Source: DATBQN01 sp963755825 (lineage in GTDB: Bacteria > Acidobacteriota > Thermoanaerobaculia > Multivoradales > UBA5704). From it: a stretch of DNA of 64,000 bases. Positions 52,384-60,479 of this stretch are shown piece by piece. The position numbers and the translations under genes are program-made. The stretch spans positions 1,922,001 to 1,986,000 of the forward strand of contig CAVWLA010000003.1 of NCBI GenBank assembly GCA_963755825.1, given 5' to 3'. How positions within the stretch are numbered: position 1 is the stretch's first letter; each line of letters starts with the position of its first letter. Under the pieces are notes generated by a model. It ran no database searches. It was not told where the DNA came from and was given only the letters and a program-made list of their open reading frames with translations.

Positions 52384-53004
52384 TCAGTGCGCCGTGCCGG
52401 GGTTTCCGGTCGAGCCGGTGGGCCGGGCGTTGCCGAGCTCTTCGATCGACTCGGCGACCAGGCGCTCGTGGTCGGCCGCGGTCAGCTCGCGGCCGATCAG
52501 GCGGCCAGCGATGTCGGTCGCCAGACGCGCCGAGGTCGAGTAGAGCTCCTTCAACGCCGTCTGCGTCGCGATCTCGATCTCGCGGCGGCTCCGCGCGGCG
52601 ATCTTCTCGGACTCCTCGCGCGCCTCGTCGAGGATGCGCCGCTTGGTCGCCTCGGCGTCGCGCTTCCCCTCGTCGATCAGCGCCTGCGCCTCGGACTGCG
52701 CGCGGGCGAGCTTCTCCATGTACTCGGCGAGGCGGGCCTCGGCCTCCGTGCGCTCGCGCTTCGCCGCTTCGAGCGAGTCGCGGACGAAGGTTTCGCGCGA
52801 CTGGAGGACGTTCAAGACCGGGCCCCAGGCGTACTTGCCGAGGATGAAGATGACGAGGCCGAAGATGACGAGCGCCCAGAGGGCGGTACCGACGTCGCCC
52901 GCGAACGGCGACACGTCGCCGCCGCCCTCGGCCTCGGCGGCGAGCGCCGGGAGGGCCGTCAGAACCATGGCGAAACCCGCGAGAAGTGGCAGCATCCGGC
53001 GCAT
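52384..53004 (-). CDS. atpF: ATP synthase b subunit with N-terminal leader
   Basis: 206 aa from the ATG preceded by GGAGATCAAG. The product begins with a leader-like stretch (RRMLPLLAGFAMVLTALPALAAEA), then the membrane helix GTALWALVIFGLVIFILGKYAW and a long charged coiled coil (RETFVRDSLEAAKRERTEAEARLAEYM onward). Upstream in-frame ATGs as far as 53079 would add a Lys/Thr-rich peptide that looks like non-coding spacer. The extra N-terminal hydrophobic stretch is not in the classical b subunit. Confidence 0.92.
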   Translation of the reverse strand: MRRMLPLLAGFAMVLTALPALAAEAEGGGDVSPFAGDVGTALWALVIFGLVIFILGKYAWGPVLNVLQSRETFVRDSLEAAKRERTEAEARLAEYMEKLARAQSEAQALIDEGKRDAEATKRRILDEAREESEKIAARSRREIEIATQTALKELYSTSARLATDIAGRLIGRELTAADHERLVAESIEELGNARPTGSTGNPGTAH

Positions 53005-53142
53005 CTTGATCTCCATCGTCTCCGTCTTCTTCGTTGCCGTCTTCGTCATTTCCATCGTTCTCGTTTCCAGCGTCTTCATCTCAGAAGGTCGATGCGGCGG
53101 GCTCCGGCGGCCGCGAGCGGTCGCCGGAGCCCGCGAGAGCTT

Positions 53143-53520
53143 CTAGCGGGCGGCGAGCAGCCCGACGACGACGGCGAACAGCGTGGCGCCCTCGATCATG
53201 GCGGCGGTGATGATCATCGCCGTGCTGATCTGGCCGGCGGCCTCCGGCTGGCGGGCCATCGACTCGACGGCGCTGCCGCCGATGCGGCCGATGCCGGCGG
53301 CGCCGCCCATGATGACCAGGCCGACGCCGATGGCGCCGCCGAGCTTGCGGGCGCCGTCGGTGGTGAGGAAGGTGGCATGCTCGGCCGCGGGCTGCGCGGC
53401 CTCGGTGCCGACGGCGGGCTGGGCGTGGGCCGGGGTCGCCGGCAGCAGCATGAGGAGCATGCCGGCGGCGATCATCACCAGGGCGGTCTGCGAAAACCTC
53501 TTGGAAAGCTTCTGGCTCAT
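53143..53520 (-). CDS. atpE: ATP synthase c subunit with signal-peptide-like extension
   Basis: 125 aa against about 75-90 for ordinary c subunits. Residues 1-33 form a signal-like segment (LVMIAAGMLLMLLPATPAHA); the two-helix hairpin follows: GGAIGVGLVIMGGAAGIGRIGG, loop ARQPE, second helix IITAAMIEGATLFAVVVGLL. The ion carrier is Glu110. The residues that mark sodium-specific rings (a helix-1 Gln, and Ser/Thr right after the Glu) are not seen, so proton use is more likely. Good ribosome site AAAGGATC. Confidence 0.95.
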   Translation of the reverse strand: MSQKLSKRFSQTALVMIAAGMLLMLLPATPAHAQPAVGTEAAQPAAEHATFLTTDGARKLGGAIGVGLVIMGGAAGIGRIGGSAVESMARQPEAAGQISTAMIITAAMIEGATLFAVVVGLLAAR

Positions 53521-53650
53521 CGGTCGATCCTTTCGCTTCATCTGGCAGCCTGTGCGGGGCCGGCCGCCGCTGTTGCATTCGCCATCGCAGTCACGCCTCG
53601 TGGCCCGCGTGCCCCGCGCATGTCCGGGCATGGCGAAGTGTGTGATTCGG

Positions 53651-54559
53651 TCAGTCGAGCTTGAGGTACTTCTCCGCGAAGATCGGCTGGTGCTCCTCGT
53701 GGTGCTCGTCGTGGTGCAGGACCACCGAGGAGCCGAGGAACAGCGCCGTCAGGAAGGTGAAGATGAACGCCTGCAGGAAGGCGACGAAGATCTCGAGGAG
53801 GGTGATCGCGACGCTCCCGAGGACGACCGGGAAGGCGATGGCGAGACCGCCGCCGGCGCCCATCGAGCGCCACGCCCCGAGGATGAAGCCGAGCAGCACG
53901 GCGAGCAGGACGTGGCCGGCGATCATGTTGGCGAAGAGCCGGATGGCGAGGGCGAAGATGCGCGCGAGAAGGCCGATCAGCTCGACCGGGATCAAGAGCG
54001 GCGCGAGCCAGATCGGCCCCGGCGAGAAGTGGGCGAGGTACTTGGTGCCGCCGAGCCGCAGGCCGTTGACGACCATCATCGCCATCGTCATCAAGGCGAG
54101 GGTCGCGGTCACCCAGATGTTCCCCGTCGCCGTGCCGCCGACGTCGAAGTGCGCCAGGCGGGCGAGCGCCGGGATCGGCAGCAGGCCCAGCAGGTTGACC
54201 GTCAGGATGAAGAAGAAAGTGCTCCAGATGTACTTGACGAAGCGGTCGGTGTGCTCGCCGAGCGCCGGCTCGGCGACCTCGATCCGCAGGTACTGGCAGA
54301 TCATCTCGAGCAGGTTGGCAAAGCCGGTCGGCACCAGGCGGCCGACCGGGTCGGCGCCCGCCCGGCGGCGCACCAGAAGCGGCAGGAAGAGGACGAGCAG
54401 CAGGCCCGCGGCGATCATCATGACGATGTGGTTCGACAGCAGGGTGACGACGCCGTTCGGGGTGAGGAATCCCCAGTCCGCAGGCCGCGTCACCAGCGGA
54501 TGCTGGACGACGTGCTCGAGCGGGTTCTCTGCGGCGGCGAGCGCGGCTGCGACCATCAT
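53651..54559 (-). CDS. atpB: ATP synthase a subunit
   Basis: 302 aa, five to six helices. Essential arginine Arg207 in FALAIRLFANMIAGH; the last helix FVAFLQAFIFTFLTALFLGS carries the conserved Gln. C-terminal His/Glu-rich tail (HHDEHHEEH) is unusual but short. ATG overlaps the stop of the upstream gene (ATGA). Confidence 0.97.
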   Translation of the reverse strand: MMVAAALAAAENPLEHVVQHPLVTRPADWGFLTPNGVVTLLSNHIVMMIAAGLLLVLFLPLLVRRRAGADPVGRLVPTGFANLLEMICQYLRIEVAEPALGEHTDRFVKYIWSTFFFILTVNLLGLLPIPALARLAHFDVGGTATGNIWVTATLALMTMAMMVVNGLRLGGTKYLAHFSPGPIWLAPLLIPVELIGLLARIFALAIRLFANMIAGHVLLAVLLGFILGAWRSMGAGGGLAIAFPVVLGSVAITLLEIFVAFLQAFIFTFLTALFLGSSVVLHHDEHHEEHQPIFAEKYLKLD

Positions 54560-54999
54560 GTCTTCACGTCTCCCGACTCTTCGTCACCTAAACGACCGTT
54601 CCTAGAACCTCCCTGGGCGACCAGCGCGTAGCGCGTGTCGACGGCCAGGAGGACCATGTAGCTGATCGCGACCCAGACCAGGAGCGGCACCGTGGCGAAC
54701 CAGCCAGAGAGCGCCGCCGGCAGAACCAGCGCGAGGGCCGCGGCGAACCGCAGGGCCATCGCGGCGAGCGGTGCCGTGGCGCTCTTGATCCCGCGTGCCG
54801 CGGCGAGCGCCACCGGGATGGCGCCGACCATCGAGCTCACGGCGCCGATCGCGCAGCCGGCGAGCATCGCCTTCAAGCCCGCCTCGCCCGCCAGCCGCCG
54901 CGTCGGCACGTAGCCGAGCGCGAGGGCCAGCGCCACCACACCGGCCAGCCACCCCAGGAACCGCAGATACCCTGCCGCGGCCCGCCGGCCTCCGCTCAT
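54556..54999 (-). CDS. atpI: AtpI-like accessory membrane protein
   Basis: 147 aa, four predicted helices (LRFLGWLAGVVALALALGYV; AMLAGCAIGAVSSMVGAIPVAL; MALRFAAALALVLPAAL; TVPLLVWVAISYMVLLAVDTRYAL). The position just before atpB and the four-helix pattern fit the ATP synthase I-type protein that assists c-ring assembly. Sequence conservation in this family is low, so context carries the call. Both ends overlap neighbours by ATGA. Confidence 0.75.
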   Translation of the reverse strand: MSGGRRAAAGYLRFLGWLAGVVALALALGYVPTRRLAGEAGLKAMLAGCAIGAVSSMVGAIPVALAAARGIKSATAPLAAMALRFAAALALVLPAALSGWFATVPLLVWVAISYMVLLAVDTRYALVAQGGSRNGRLGDEESGDVKT

Positions 55000-55262
55000 T
55001 TCTCGCGGCCGCCGGAGCGGCCGTTGGTTGTCTTGGTGCTGCTGCCGGCGTCCCGCGAGGCGGCGATCGAGCTGCGAATCAGGTTGTACGTGCCGCCGAC
55101 CAGCCCCAGCGCCAGCCCGATCAGGATTCCCCACGGGTAGGAGTGGTAGTGATGATCGAACCAGCTCCCCACCAGCGTGAAGCCCGCCACCGCCCCGGTG
55201 AGCTCGAAGCCTGCGCTCCAGGGGCTCACCCCACCCCTCCGATCCCTGCCCGGTTCAGCCAT
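54996..55262 (-). CDS. atpZ: AtpZ/AtpI-family small membrane protein
   Basis: 88 aa, two helices: FELTGAVAGFTLVGSWFDHHYHSYPWGILIGLALGLVGGTYNLI. The G-x-W-x-D motif and the P-WG-L-G-x-x-G-x-x-x-G pattern are typical of AtpZ, the magnesium/calcium-related accessory protein at the head of atp operons. First gene of the operon, about 50 nt after the predicted transcription start. Confidence 0.8.
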   Translation of the reverse strand: MAEPGRDRRGGVSPWSAGFELTGAVAGFTLVGSWFDHHYHSYPWGILIGLALGLVGGTYNLIRSSIAASRDAGSSTKTTNGRSGGREK

Positions 55263-55319
55263 CGTGCTCGGTCGGGGTGGCGGAACGAGGCAGAGACATC
55301 CTCTCCGCGGTGGAAGCGC

Positions 55320-55349
55320 AGTCTAGCAAAGATCTCCGAGCTTGTTCAA
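55320..55349 (-). promoter_or_regulatory. promoter of the ATP synthase operon
   Basis: -35 TTGAAC (55344-55349), 18-bp spacer, -10 TAGACT (55320-55325). Predicted start near 55312, about 50 nt before atpZ. Same -35 sequence and spacer length as the tRNA-Glu promoter. Confidence 0.7.
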
Positions 55350-55367
55350 CCCACGAACAAGCTCGGA
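55335..55367. promoter_or_regulatory. 13-bp palindrome overlapping the atp promoter -35
   Basis: TCCGAGCTTGTTC and its exact complement flank a seven-base spacer. The left arm covers most of the -35 hexamer. Either an operator for the ATP synthase operon or the terminator hairpin of the upstream reductase gene. Confidence 0.55.
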
Positions 55368-55438
55368 AACCGGCCGGCGGCAGACCGCGACACGGCCGTC
55401 ACCGGAGCGTCGTGGAGGGCGCGCGGCGCTTGGCAGGG

Positions 55439-55578
55439 CCGTAGGGGCGGACCCCCGTGTCCGCCCGCGCTTCCGTGGCGTGGAATCCGAAGAATCGCGG
55501 TGAGCGCTCGCGGTGGGTCCGAGATCGTGCGGGCCGGTTTCCCCGCATCCGGGCGGGCACGGGGGCCCGCCCCTACGG
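55439..55578. repeat. 28-bp inverted repeat of the GTAGGGGCGG...CCCCTAC type
   Basis: Arms 55439-55466 and 55551-55578 match at 26 of 28 positions, both mismatches allowing G-U pairs; the central part is 84 nt. Repeats with this terminal sequence are widespread in environmental bacterial genomes and behave like non-autonomous mobile elements. It occupies most of the 354-nt gap between the atp operon and the reductase gene. Confidence 0.75.
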
Positions 55579-55616
55579 CTCGGTTGTGCCCTTTAGTCGG
55601 GTCCAAAGGACTCCTC

Positions 55617-56540
55617 CTACCCGTAGCTCTCGCGATGAATCCGCTCGTCCGGCACGCCCAAGCCGGCCAACGCAGCGAGGACGGTCTCCATGAAGCGCGG
55701 CTTCGCCTCCTCGCCGCGCTCCTTGGCCGCCAGGCGATCGAAGCGGCCGATCGCCGGGCCGCAGGCGAAGACCTCGACGGCCGAGGGATCGTCGAGGTGC
55801 TCGCGGATGAGCTCCTCGGTCACCCGGCCGGGGCGGACGTGCGGGCCGTGCCGCTCGACGCCGCTCTCGCGGGAGAGGGCGTGGACGATCTTCACGCGGT
55901 CGGGGTGAGCCTTGGCGAGGTCGTCGAACTGCTGGCGGAAGATGATGTCGTCCCAGGTCTTGTTGCCGTAGATCAGGGTATGGCGGATCTTCATGTCGTT
56001 CGCCAAGCAGTGCTTGACGATCGAGAGGTTGGGGACGATCCCCGAGCCGGCGCAGATGTGGACCAGGTGGTCGGTGCGCGACTCGATGTCCGCCGGCAGC
56101 GTGTAGGGGCCGCCGAAGCCGGTCACCACCATGCGGGTGCCGGGCGCCGTCCGCCAGACGAGGAGGGGGGAGAGGAGGGGCGGATACTTGGTGAGCCCGG
56201 AGACGTAGAGCTCCTCCTTCACCGTCACCGCGAGCTGGCGCTCGTGCGGCGCCGAGCAGAGCGAGTAGGCGCGCGCCGGCTCGGTGCGGCCCTTCATGTC
56301 CTCGAAGTACTTGCAGAAGCGGTCGAGATCGGAGAACTGCTGCGGCCGGATGGTGAGGAAGTGGCCGGGCTGGTACTCGAGACGGTCGTTGCCGGTGAAG
56401 AAAACCAGGGTGACGGTGTCCGGAGCCTCGCGGACTACCTCGGCGACCATGACCTCCAGCTCCTTGATCCGCGGCCGCGGCGCGGTCTCGGGGTCGATCG
56501 AGCGCGAGGGCCCATGAGCGCCCGCCGAGTGGATCGCCAT
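55617..56540 (-). CDS. ferredoxin-NAD(P)+ reductase-like flavoprotein
   Basis: 307 aa. FAD domain with YQPGHFLTI and RAYSLCSAP (isoalloxazine and pyrophosphate contacts), NAD(P) domain with VHICAGSGIVPNLSIVKH and late EVFACGPA. No 2Fe-2S domain at either end, so electrons must pass to a separate partner. Such reductases serve oxygenases or ferredoxin pools; the partner is not in the window. ATG preceded by a perfect AGGAGG. Confidence 0.82.
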   Translation of the reverse strand: MAIHSAGAHGPSRSIDPETAPRPRIKELEVMVAEVVREAPDTVTLVFFTGNDRLEYQPGHFLTIRPQQFSDLDRFCKYFEDMKGRTEPARAYSLCSAPHERQLAVTVKEELYVSGLTKYPPLLSPLLVWRTAPGTRMVVTGFGGPYTLPADIESRTDHLVHICAGSGIVPNLSIVKHCLANDMKIRHTLIYGNKTWDDIIFRQQFDDLAKAHPDRVKIVHALSRESGVERHGPHVRPGRVTEELIREHLDDPSAVEVFACGPAIGRFDRLAAKERGEEAKPRFMETVLAALAGLGVPDERIHRESYG

Positions 56541-56601
56541 CGTCTCGCCTCCTGCGCCGGCTGGGGGATTGCGACGATCGAGCCCACCGCGCCGGCAGAG
56601 T

Positions 56602-58434
56602 CTACGCCCGGACCGCCGGCGAATTCTCCGCCGGCAGGGGGGCGGGCGGCGCCGCCGCCGCGGCCCACTCCACCCGCCACTCCACCCGGTAGACCGGCAC
56701 CGGCTGTGCCTTGCCGCGGAGCGGCAGCGGCGCGAGAGCGGTGAGCGGCGGCGGCGTGGCGAGGGCCTGGCAGAGCGGCTCGGCGATGAGGATCTCGCCC
56801 GGCCCGGCCTCGGCGCAGAGGCGGGAGGCGACGTTGACGGCGTCGCCGATCACCGTGTACTCGAGGCGCCGGTCACTGCCGATGTTGCCGGCAAAGACCT
56901 CGCCCAGGTTGATGCCGATCCCCACCTCGAGCTGCCGCCGCCCCTCGCCCGCCCGCTTGGCGTTGCGCGCCTGGAGCGCGCGCTCCATGTCGATCGCGGC
57001 GCGGACGGCGCGGTCGGCGTCGTCCGCGTGGGCGAGCGGCGCCCCCCAGATCGCCATCATGGCGTCGCCCATGAACTTGTCGAGCGCGCCGCCGTGCTCG
57101 AAGACGACCTCGACCATCTCGCTGAAGTGCTCGTTCAAGAGGAGCGCGATCTCCTCCGGCGAGAGCTGCTCGGAGAGCGAGGTGAAGCCGCGGATGTCGG
57201 CGAAGAGCACCACCGCGCGCCGCTTGCTGCCGCCGAGGCCGATCTCGCCCGGATGAGCGGCGATCTCCTCGGCCAGCTCGGGGGCGAAATAGCGCTGGAA
57301 GTTCGACAGCACGAGCGCCTCGCGCCGCGCCCGCTCGACCAGCCGGCTGTTCTCGATCGCCACGGCGACGAGGGTCGCGAAGGACGACAGGAAGTCGAGA
57401 TCCTCGTCGCTGAACGAGCGCGGCGAGTCGGTCACCGGCGATTGGTCAGGCGGGATCGTCGCCCCGGGAGAGAGATCGGCGGCGAGATCGGGGGCTCCGG
57501 GGGGGAGCGGCAGCGGCGAGCCGCCCTCGGTCTGCCGACTCTCCAGCCAGCTCTCCAGATAGATGAGGCCGAGGGCCTCGCCCTGCGGCGAGAGGAGCGG
57601 CGCGCACATGGCGCTCCCCAGCCGGCGGACCATGGCGCCGGCGGCGGAGCGGGTGTCGGCCTCGTCCATCTCGAGGAGCACCGCGGAGCGCTCGGTGAGC
57701 GCCTGATGGACGGTCGCCGGCGGCACCTCCCAGACGGCGTCCACTCCTTTGATCGGATCGGTGGTCGGATCGCCGGCCGACCCCGCCGCCGCGCGGCCGT
57801 CGGCCATGCGGCTCCGCGCGGCGCGCGGGACCGGCTTGCCGTCCTCGCCGACGAGGAGGATCGCGGCGCGGTCGACCGCCATCACCTGGAAGGTCAGGTC
57901 GACGACCTTGGCGAGCAGGTGGTCGATCTCCGGCTGTCCGGCGAGCGCCTTGGCGATGTCGAGGAGGAGGGTGAGGCGGCGCTCCTGCCGCTCCGCCGGC
58001 GACCTGCCGCGGATGCGCAGCAGCGACGTGCCGTCGGGGTCGGCGAGCTGGGCCGAGATGTCGGCCACCCAGGCGACCGGGACGCGGCGGAGGATGGTCG
58101 AGTCGAGGGCACCGGAGGAGGTCTCGACCGGCATGCCGCCCGCCGGCTCGCCGTCGTCGCGCAGGTCGAAGACCGAGCGGCCGAAGGCGAGCTGGTCGCC
58201 GGGCCGGGCGAGCGCGTCGGTCAGCCGCTCGCCGTTCAGGAACGTGCCGTTGGTCGAGCCGAGGTCGCGGACGTGGAGGGCGCCGCCGGCCAGCTCGAGC
58301 TCGGCGTGGCGGCGCGAGACGGTGGGATCGCGGACAGGGAGATCGCAGGCCACCGAGCGGCCGACGAGGAGCGAGCGCCGCGCCGGCAGCGTGACCGTCT
58401 GTGAGCCGATGGTGGCGACCAGCTTCAGTGCCAA
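56602..58434 (-). CDS. FHA-GAF-class III adenylate cyclase
   Basis: 610 aa, cytoplasmic. FHA domain at about 20-90 (LLVGRSVACDLPVRDPTVSRRHAELEL, LGSTNGTFLNG), which binds phospho-threonine proteins. GAF domain at about 155-375, containing a Gly/Ser/Pro-rich insertion (GSPLPLPPGAPDLAADLSPG). Class III cyclase domain at about 410-580 with both metal Asp residues (FADIRGFTSLS, FMGDAMMAIWG), the adenine-selecting Lys/Asp pair (LDKFMGD, TVIGDAVNVASRL) and an intact transition-state Arg. It should make cAMP in response to a kinase-dependent partner and a GAF ligand. Start TTG after GGGG; weak alternatives exist. Confidence 0.9.
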   Translation of the reverse strand: MALKLVATIGSQTVTLPARRSLLVGRSVACDLPVRDPTVSRRHAELELAGGALHVRDLGSTNGTFLNGERLTDALARPGDQLAFGRSVFDLRDDGEPAGGMPVETSSGALDSTILRRVPVAWVADISAQLADPDGTSLLRIRGRSPAERQERRLTLLLDIAKALAGQPEIDHLLAKVVDLTFQVMAVDRAAILLVGEDGKPVPRAARSRMADGRAAAGSAGDPTTDPIKGVDAVWEVPPATVHQALTERSAVLLEMDEADTRSAAGAMVRRLGSAMCAPLLSPQGEALGLIYLESWLESRQTEGGSPLPLPPGAPDLAADLSPGATIPPDQSPVTDSPRSFSDEDLDFLSSFATLVAVAIENSRLVERARREALVLSNFQRYFAPELAEEIAAHPGEIGLGGSKRRAVVLFADIRGFTSLSEQLSPEEIALLLNEHFSEMVEVVFEHGGALDKFMGDAMMAIWGAPLAHADDADRAVRAAIDMERALQARNAKRAGEGRRQLEVGIGINLGEVFAGNIGSDRRLEYTVIGDAVNVASRLCAEAGPGEILIAEPLCQALATPPPLTALAPLPLRGKAQPVPVYRVEWRVEWAAAAAPPAPLPAENSPAVRA

Positions 58435-58565
58435 GGGGACCCCGATTCCGACCCTATAACACTACGTTCGGCGCGGCCCGGGCGTCGCCGTTACCCGTCG
58501 CCGCCGCGAGCCCAGGCGGCCCGTCTGCCGCCGGGCCAGGCCGGCGAGCCGAGCGCGCCGGCGAA

Positions 58566-58595
58566 TTGAACCTCGGCGCGGCGCTGTGCTACCCT
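58566..58595 (+). promoter_or_regulatory. promoter of tRNA-Glu
   Basis: -35 TTGAAC, 18-bp spacer, -10 TACCCT; predicted start about ten bases before the mature tRNA. Confidence 0.6.
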
Positions 58596-58612
58596 CTTGC
58601 CGTTCTGGACGT

Positions 58613-58688
58613 GGCGCATTCGTCTAGGGGTCTAGGACGCTGGCCTCTCACGCCGGTAACACGGGTTCGAATCCCGTATGCGCTACCA
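58613..58688 (+). tRNA. tRNA-Glu (anticodon CTC)
   Basis: 76 nt folding as a full cloverleaf: acceptor GGCGCAT with ATGCGCT (one G-U at the end), D-arm GTCTAGGGGTCTAGGAC, anticodon stem GCTGG/CCGG-type with loop CTCTCAC and anticodon CTC, T-arm ACGGG-TTCGAAT-CCCGT, encoded CCA. D-arm and T-arm sequences are those of tRNA-Glu. Confidence 0.95.
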
Positions 58689-58786
58689 AACCTAGCCGTT
58701 CCCCGGAGCCCCCTCTGAGCTGTTGAAGATCGGACACCTTCGCGGTGTTCGCAGCCCTCTCCCGGCGTAGCTGACGCGCCCGGCGC

Positions 58787-59185
58787 TCAGCGCCCCCCGT
58801 ACTCCTCGTCGCTCACTTTCTCCAGCCACTCGACCGCCTTGCCGTCGAGCTGCTCCTGGATGGCGATGTGCGTCATGGCGGTGGTCGCGGTCGCGCCGTG
58901 CCAGTGCCTCTCGCCGGGGGCGAAGAGGACGACGTCCCCCGGCCGGATCTCTTCGATGCCGGCGCCTTCGCGCTGCACCCAGCCGCAGCCTTCGGTCACG
59001 ATCAGCCGCTGGCCGAGGGGGTGAGTGTGCCAGGCGGTGCGCGCTCCCGGCTCGAAGGTGACGCGCGCGGAGGCCGCGCGGGCCGGCTCCTCTGCCTCGA
59101 AGAGCGGGTCGATCCGCACCGTACCGGTGAACCAGTCCGCCGGTCCTCTGGCGGATGGCCGCGATCCGATTCGCTTGATCTCCAT
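58787..59185 (-). CDS. cupin-domain protein
   Basis: 132 aa. Single cupin: RVTFEPGARTAWHTHPLGQRLIVTEGCGWVQ carries the first metal motif (H-T-H and the following positions), and PGDVVLFAPGERHWHGAT the second. Related to small cupins that accompany carboxymuconolactone decarboxylases and aldo/keto reductases. Metal-dependent, substrate unknown. Ribosome site GGGAGAAAG. 68 nt after the aldo/keto reductase gene, probably same transcript. Confidence 0.82.
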   Translation of the reverse strand: MEIKRIGSRPSARGPADWFTGTVRIDPLFEAEEPARAASARVTFEPGARTAWHTHPLGQRLIVTEGCGWVQREGAGIEEIRPGDVVLFAPGERHWHGATATTAMTHIAIQEQLDGKAVEWLEKVSDEEYGGR

Positions 59186-59253
59186 TCTCTTTCTCCCTTC
59201 TCGGAATGCCCTTCAGACCGAGCGCTCGCCCGGCGCATGGAACGCGGCTACCT

Positions 59254-60237
59254 TCATCGTCCCACCATGTGCTGCAGGTGCTCGGGATAGCGCGCCCCTT
59301 GCACCGTGATCGCGGCTGCCGCGTCCTCGATCTCGCGCAGGTCGGCAGGGGTGAGCTCGAGGTCGGCGGCGCCGACGTTCTCCTCCAGGCGGTGGAGCTT
59401 GGTGGTGCCGGGGATGGGAACGATCCACGGCTCGCGGCTGAGCAGCCAGGCGAGCGCCACCTGCGCCGGCGTGGCGCTCTTCTGCTTCGCGATGCGGGCG
59501 AGGAGATCGACGACGGCCTGGTTCGCCTTGCGGTTCTCCGCCGTGAAGCGGGGGACGATGTTGCGGAAGTCGGAGCTGTCGAAGGTCGTCGTTTCGTCGA
59601 TCTTGCCGGTCAAGAAGCCCTTGCCGAGGGGGCTGAAGGGCACGAAGCCGATGCCGAGCTCGGCCAGGGTGGGGAGGATCTCCTTCTCGGGCTCCCGCCA
59701 CCAGAGCGAGTACTCGCTCTGCAGCGCGGTGACCGGCTGCACCGCGTGGGCGCGCCGGATCGTCCCCACCCCCGCCTCGGAGAGGCCGAAGTGCCGGACC
59801 TTGCCCTCGCGGATGAGGTCGCCGACCGTTCCGGCCACGTCCTCGATCGGCACCTCCGGGTCGACGCGGTGCTGGTAGAAGAGATCGATGTGATCCGTTT
59901 GCAAGCGCTGGAGCGAGGCCTCGGCGACCTCGCGGATGTGCGCCGGCCGGCTGTCCGTGCCCTTCGCCACCTCTCCCTCTTTGAAACCGAACTTGGTGGC
60001 GATCACCACCCGGTCGCGGAAAGGCGCCAGCGCCTCGCCGACCACCTCCTCGTTGAGGAACGGGCCGTAGGCCTCGGCGGTGTCGAAGAAGGTGACCCCG
60101 CGCTCGACGGCGGCGCGGATCAACCGGATGGCCTCCTGCCTCTCGATCGCCGGCCCGAGCCCGAAGCTCAGCCCCATGCAGCCCAGGCCGATCGCCGAGA
60201 CCTCCAGACCGCTCGTTCCCAGTGCTCTCTTGTTCAT
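59254..60237 (-). CDS. aldo/keto reductase
   Basis: 327 aa. TIM-barrel NADPH-dependent oxidoreductase: LGTSGLEVSAIGLGCMGLSF at the start, catalytic tetrad in FFDTAEAYG (Asp, Tyr), VIATKFGF (Lys) and DLFYQHRVD (His), and the C-terminal cofactor loop VPIPGTTKLHRLEEN. Substrate unknown; relatives reduce aldehydes and ketones. I chose the ATG with GGAG seven bases upstream; an in-frame ATG four codons earlier is possible. Divergent from the AraC regulator, with shared operator-like boxes, which suggests direct control. Confidence 0.92.
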   Translation of the reverse strand: MNKRALGTSGLEVSAIGLGCMGLSFGLGPAIERQEAIRLIRAAVERGVTFFDTAEAYGPFLNEEVVGEALAPFRDRVVIATKFGFKEGEVAKGTDSRPAHIREVAEASLQRLQTDHIDLFYQHRVDPEVPIEDVAGTVGDLIREGKVRHFGLSEAGVGTIRRAHAVQPVTALQSEYSLWWREPEKEILPTLAELGIGFVPFSPLGKGFLTGKIDETTTFDSSDFRNIVPRFTAENRKANQAVVDLLARIAKQKSATPAQVALAWLLSREPWIVPIPGTTKLHRLEENVGAADLELTPADLREIEDAAAAITVQGARYPEHLQHMVGR

Positions 60238-60304
60238 GGTCGTCTCCATCCTGCAGGTTCACTGCCGTTGTGCGTGTCGTCGGCTTGATGACACTGCGCT
60301 TGCG

Positions 60305-60319
60305 TTGTACGATCGTCCA
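60305..60319. promoter_or_regulatory. operator-like box 1
   Basis: TTGTACGATCGTCCA, a 15-bp near-palindrome. Nearest of three copies to the aldo/keto reductase start. Confidence 0.55.
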
Positions 60320-60392
60320 GGCGTGGCGAGCCCTCGATGAGGCTCGAACGCGACGACATGAGCGAGATTAGCTTGAGATCGGGAGGGAGCGG

Positions 60393-60428
60393 TTGGACGA
60401 TCGTCGATCGTTCTTGGACGATAGTCTA
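60393..60428. promoter_or_regulatory. operator-like boxes 2 and 3
   Basis: TTGGACGATCGTCGA (60393-60407) and TTGGACGATAGTCTA (60414-60428), exactly 21 bp apart, which places them on the same face of the helix, as expected for a dimeric AraC-type regulator. Confidence 0.6.
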
Positions 60429-60479
60429 ACGCTCTCTCCATTCGGCTCCAGGGCGATTGCTCGACGGCGAGGTGGACAG

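Noticed and set aside
53005..53079. Upstream in-frame extension of atpF
   Set aside because: Encodes a Lys/Thr-rich low-complexity peptide ahead of a complete signal-like N-terminus, and the ribosome site favours the later ATG.
58731..58750. GGACACC-TTCGC-GGTGTTC hairpin as terminator of tRNA-Glu
   Set aside because: Short stem with a G-U pair and no T-run; could be chance.
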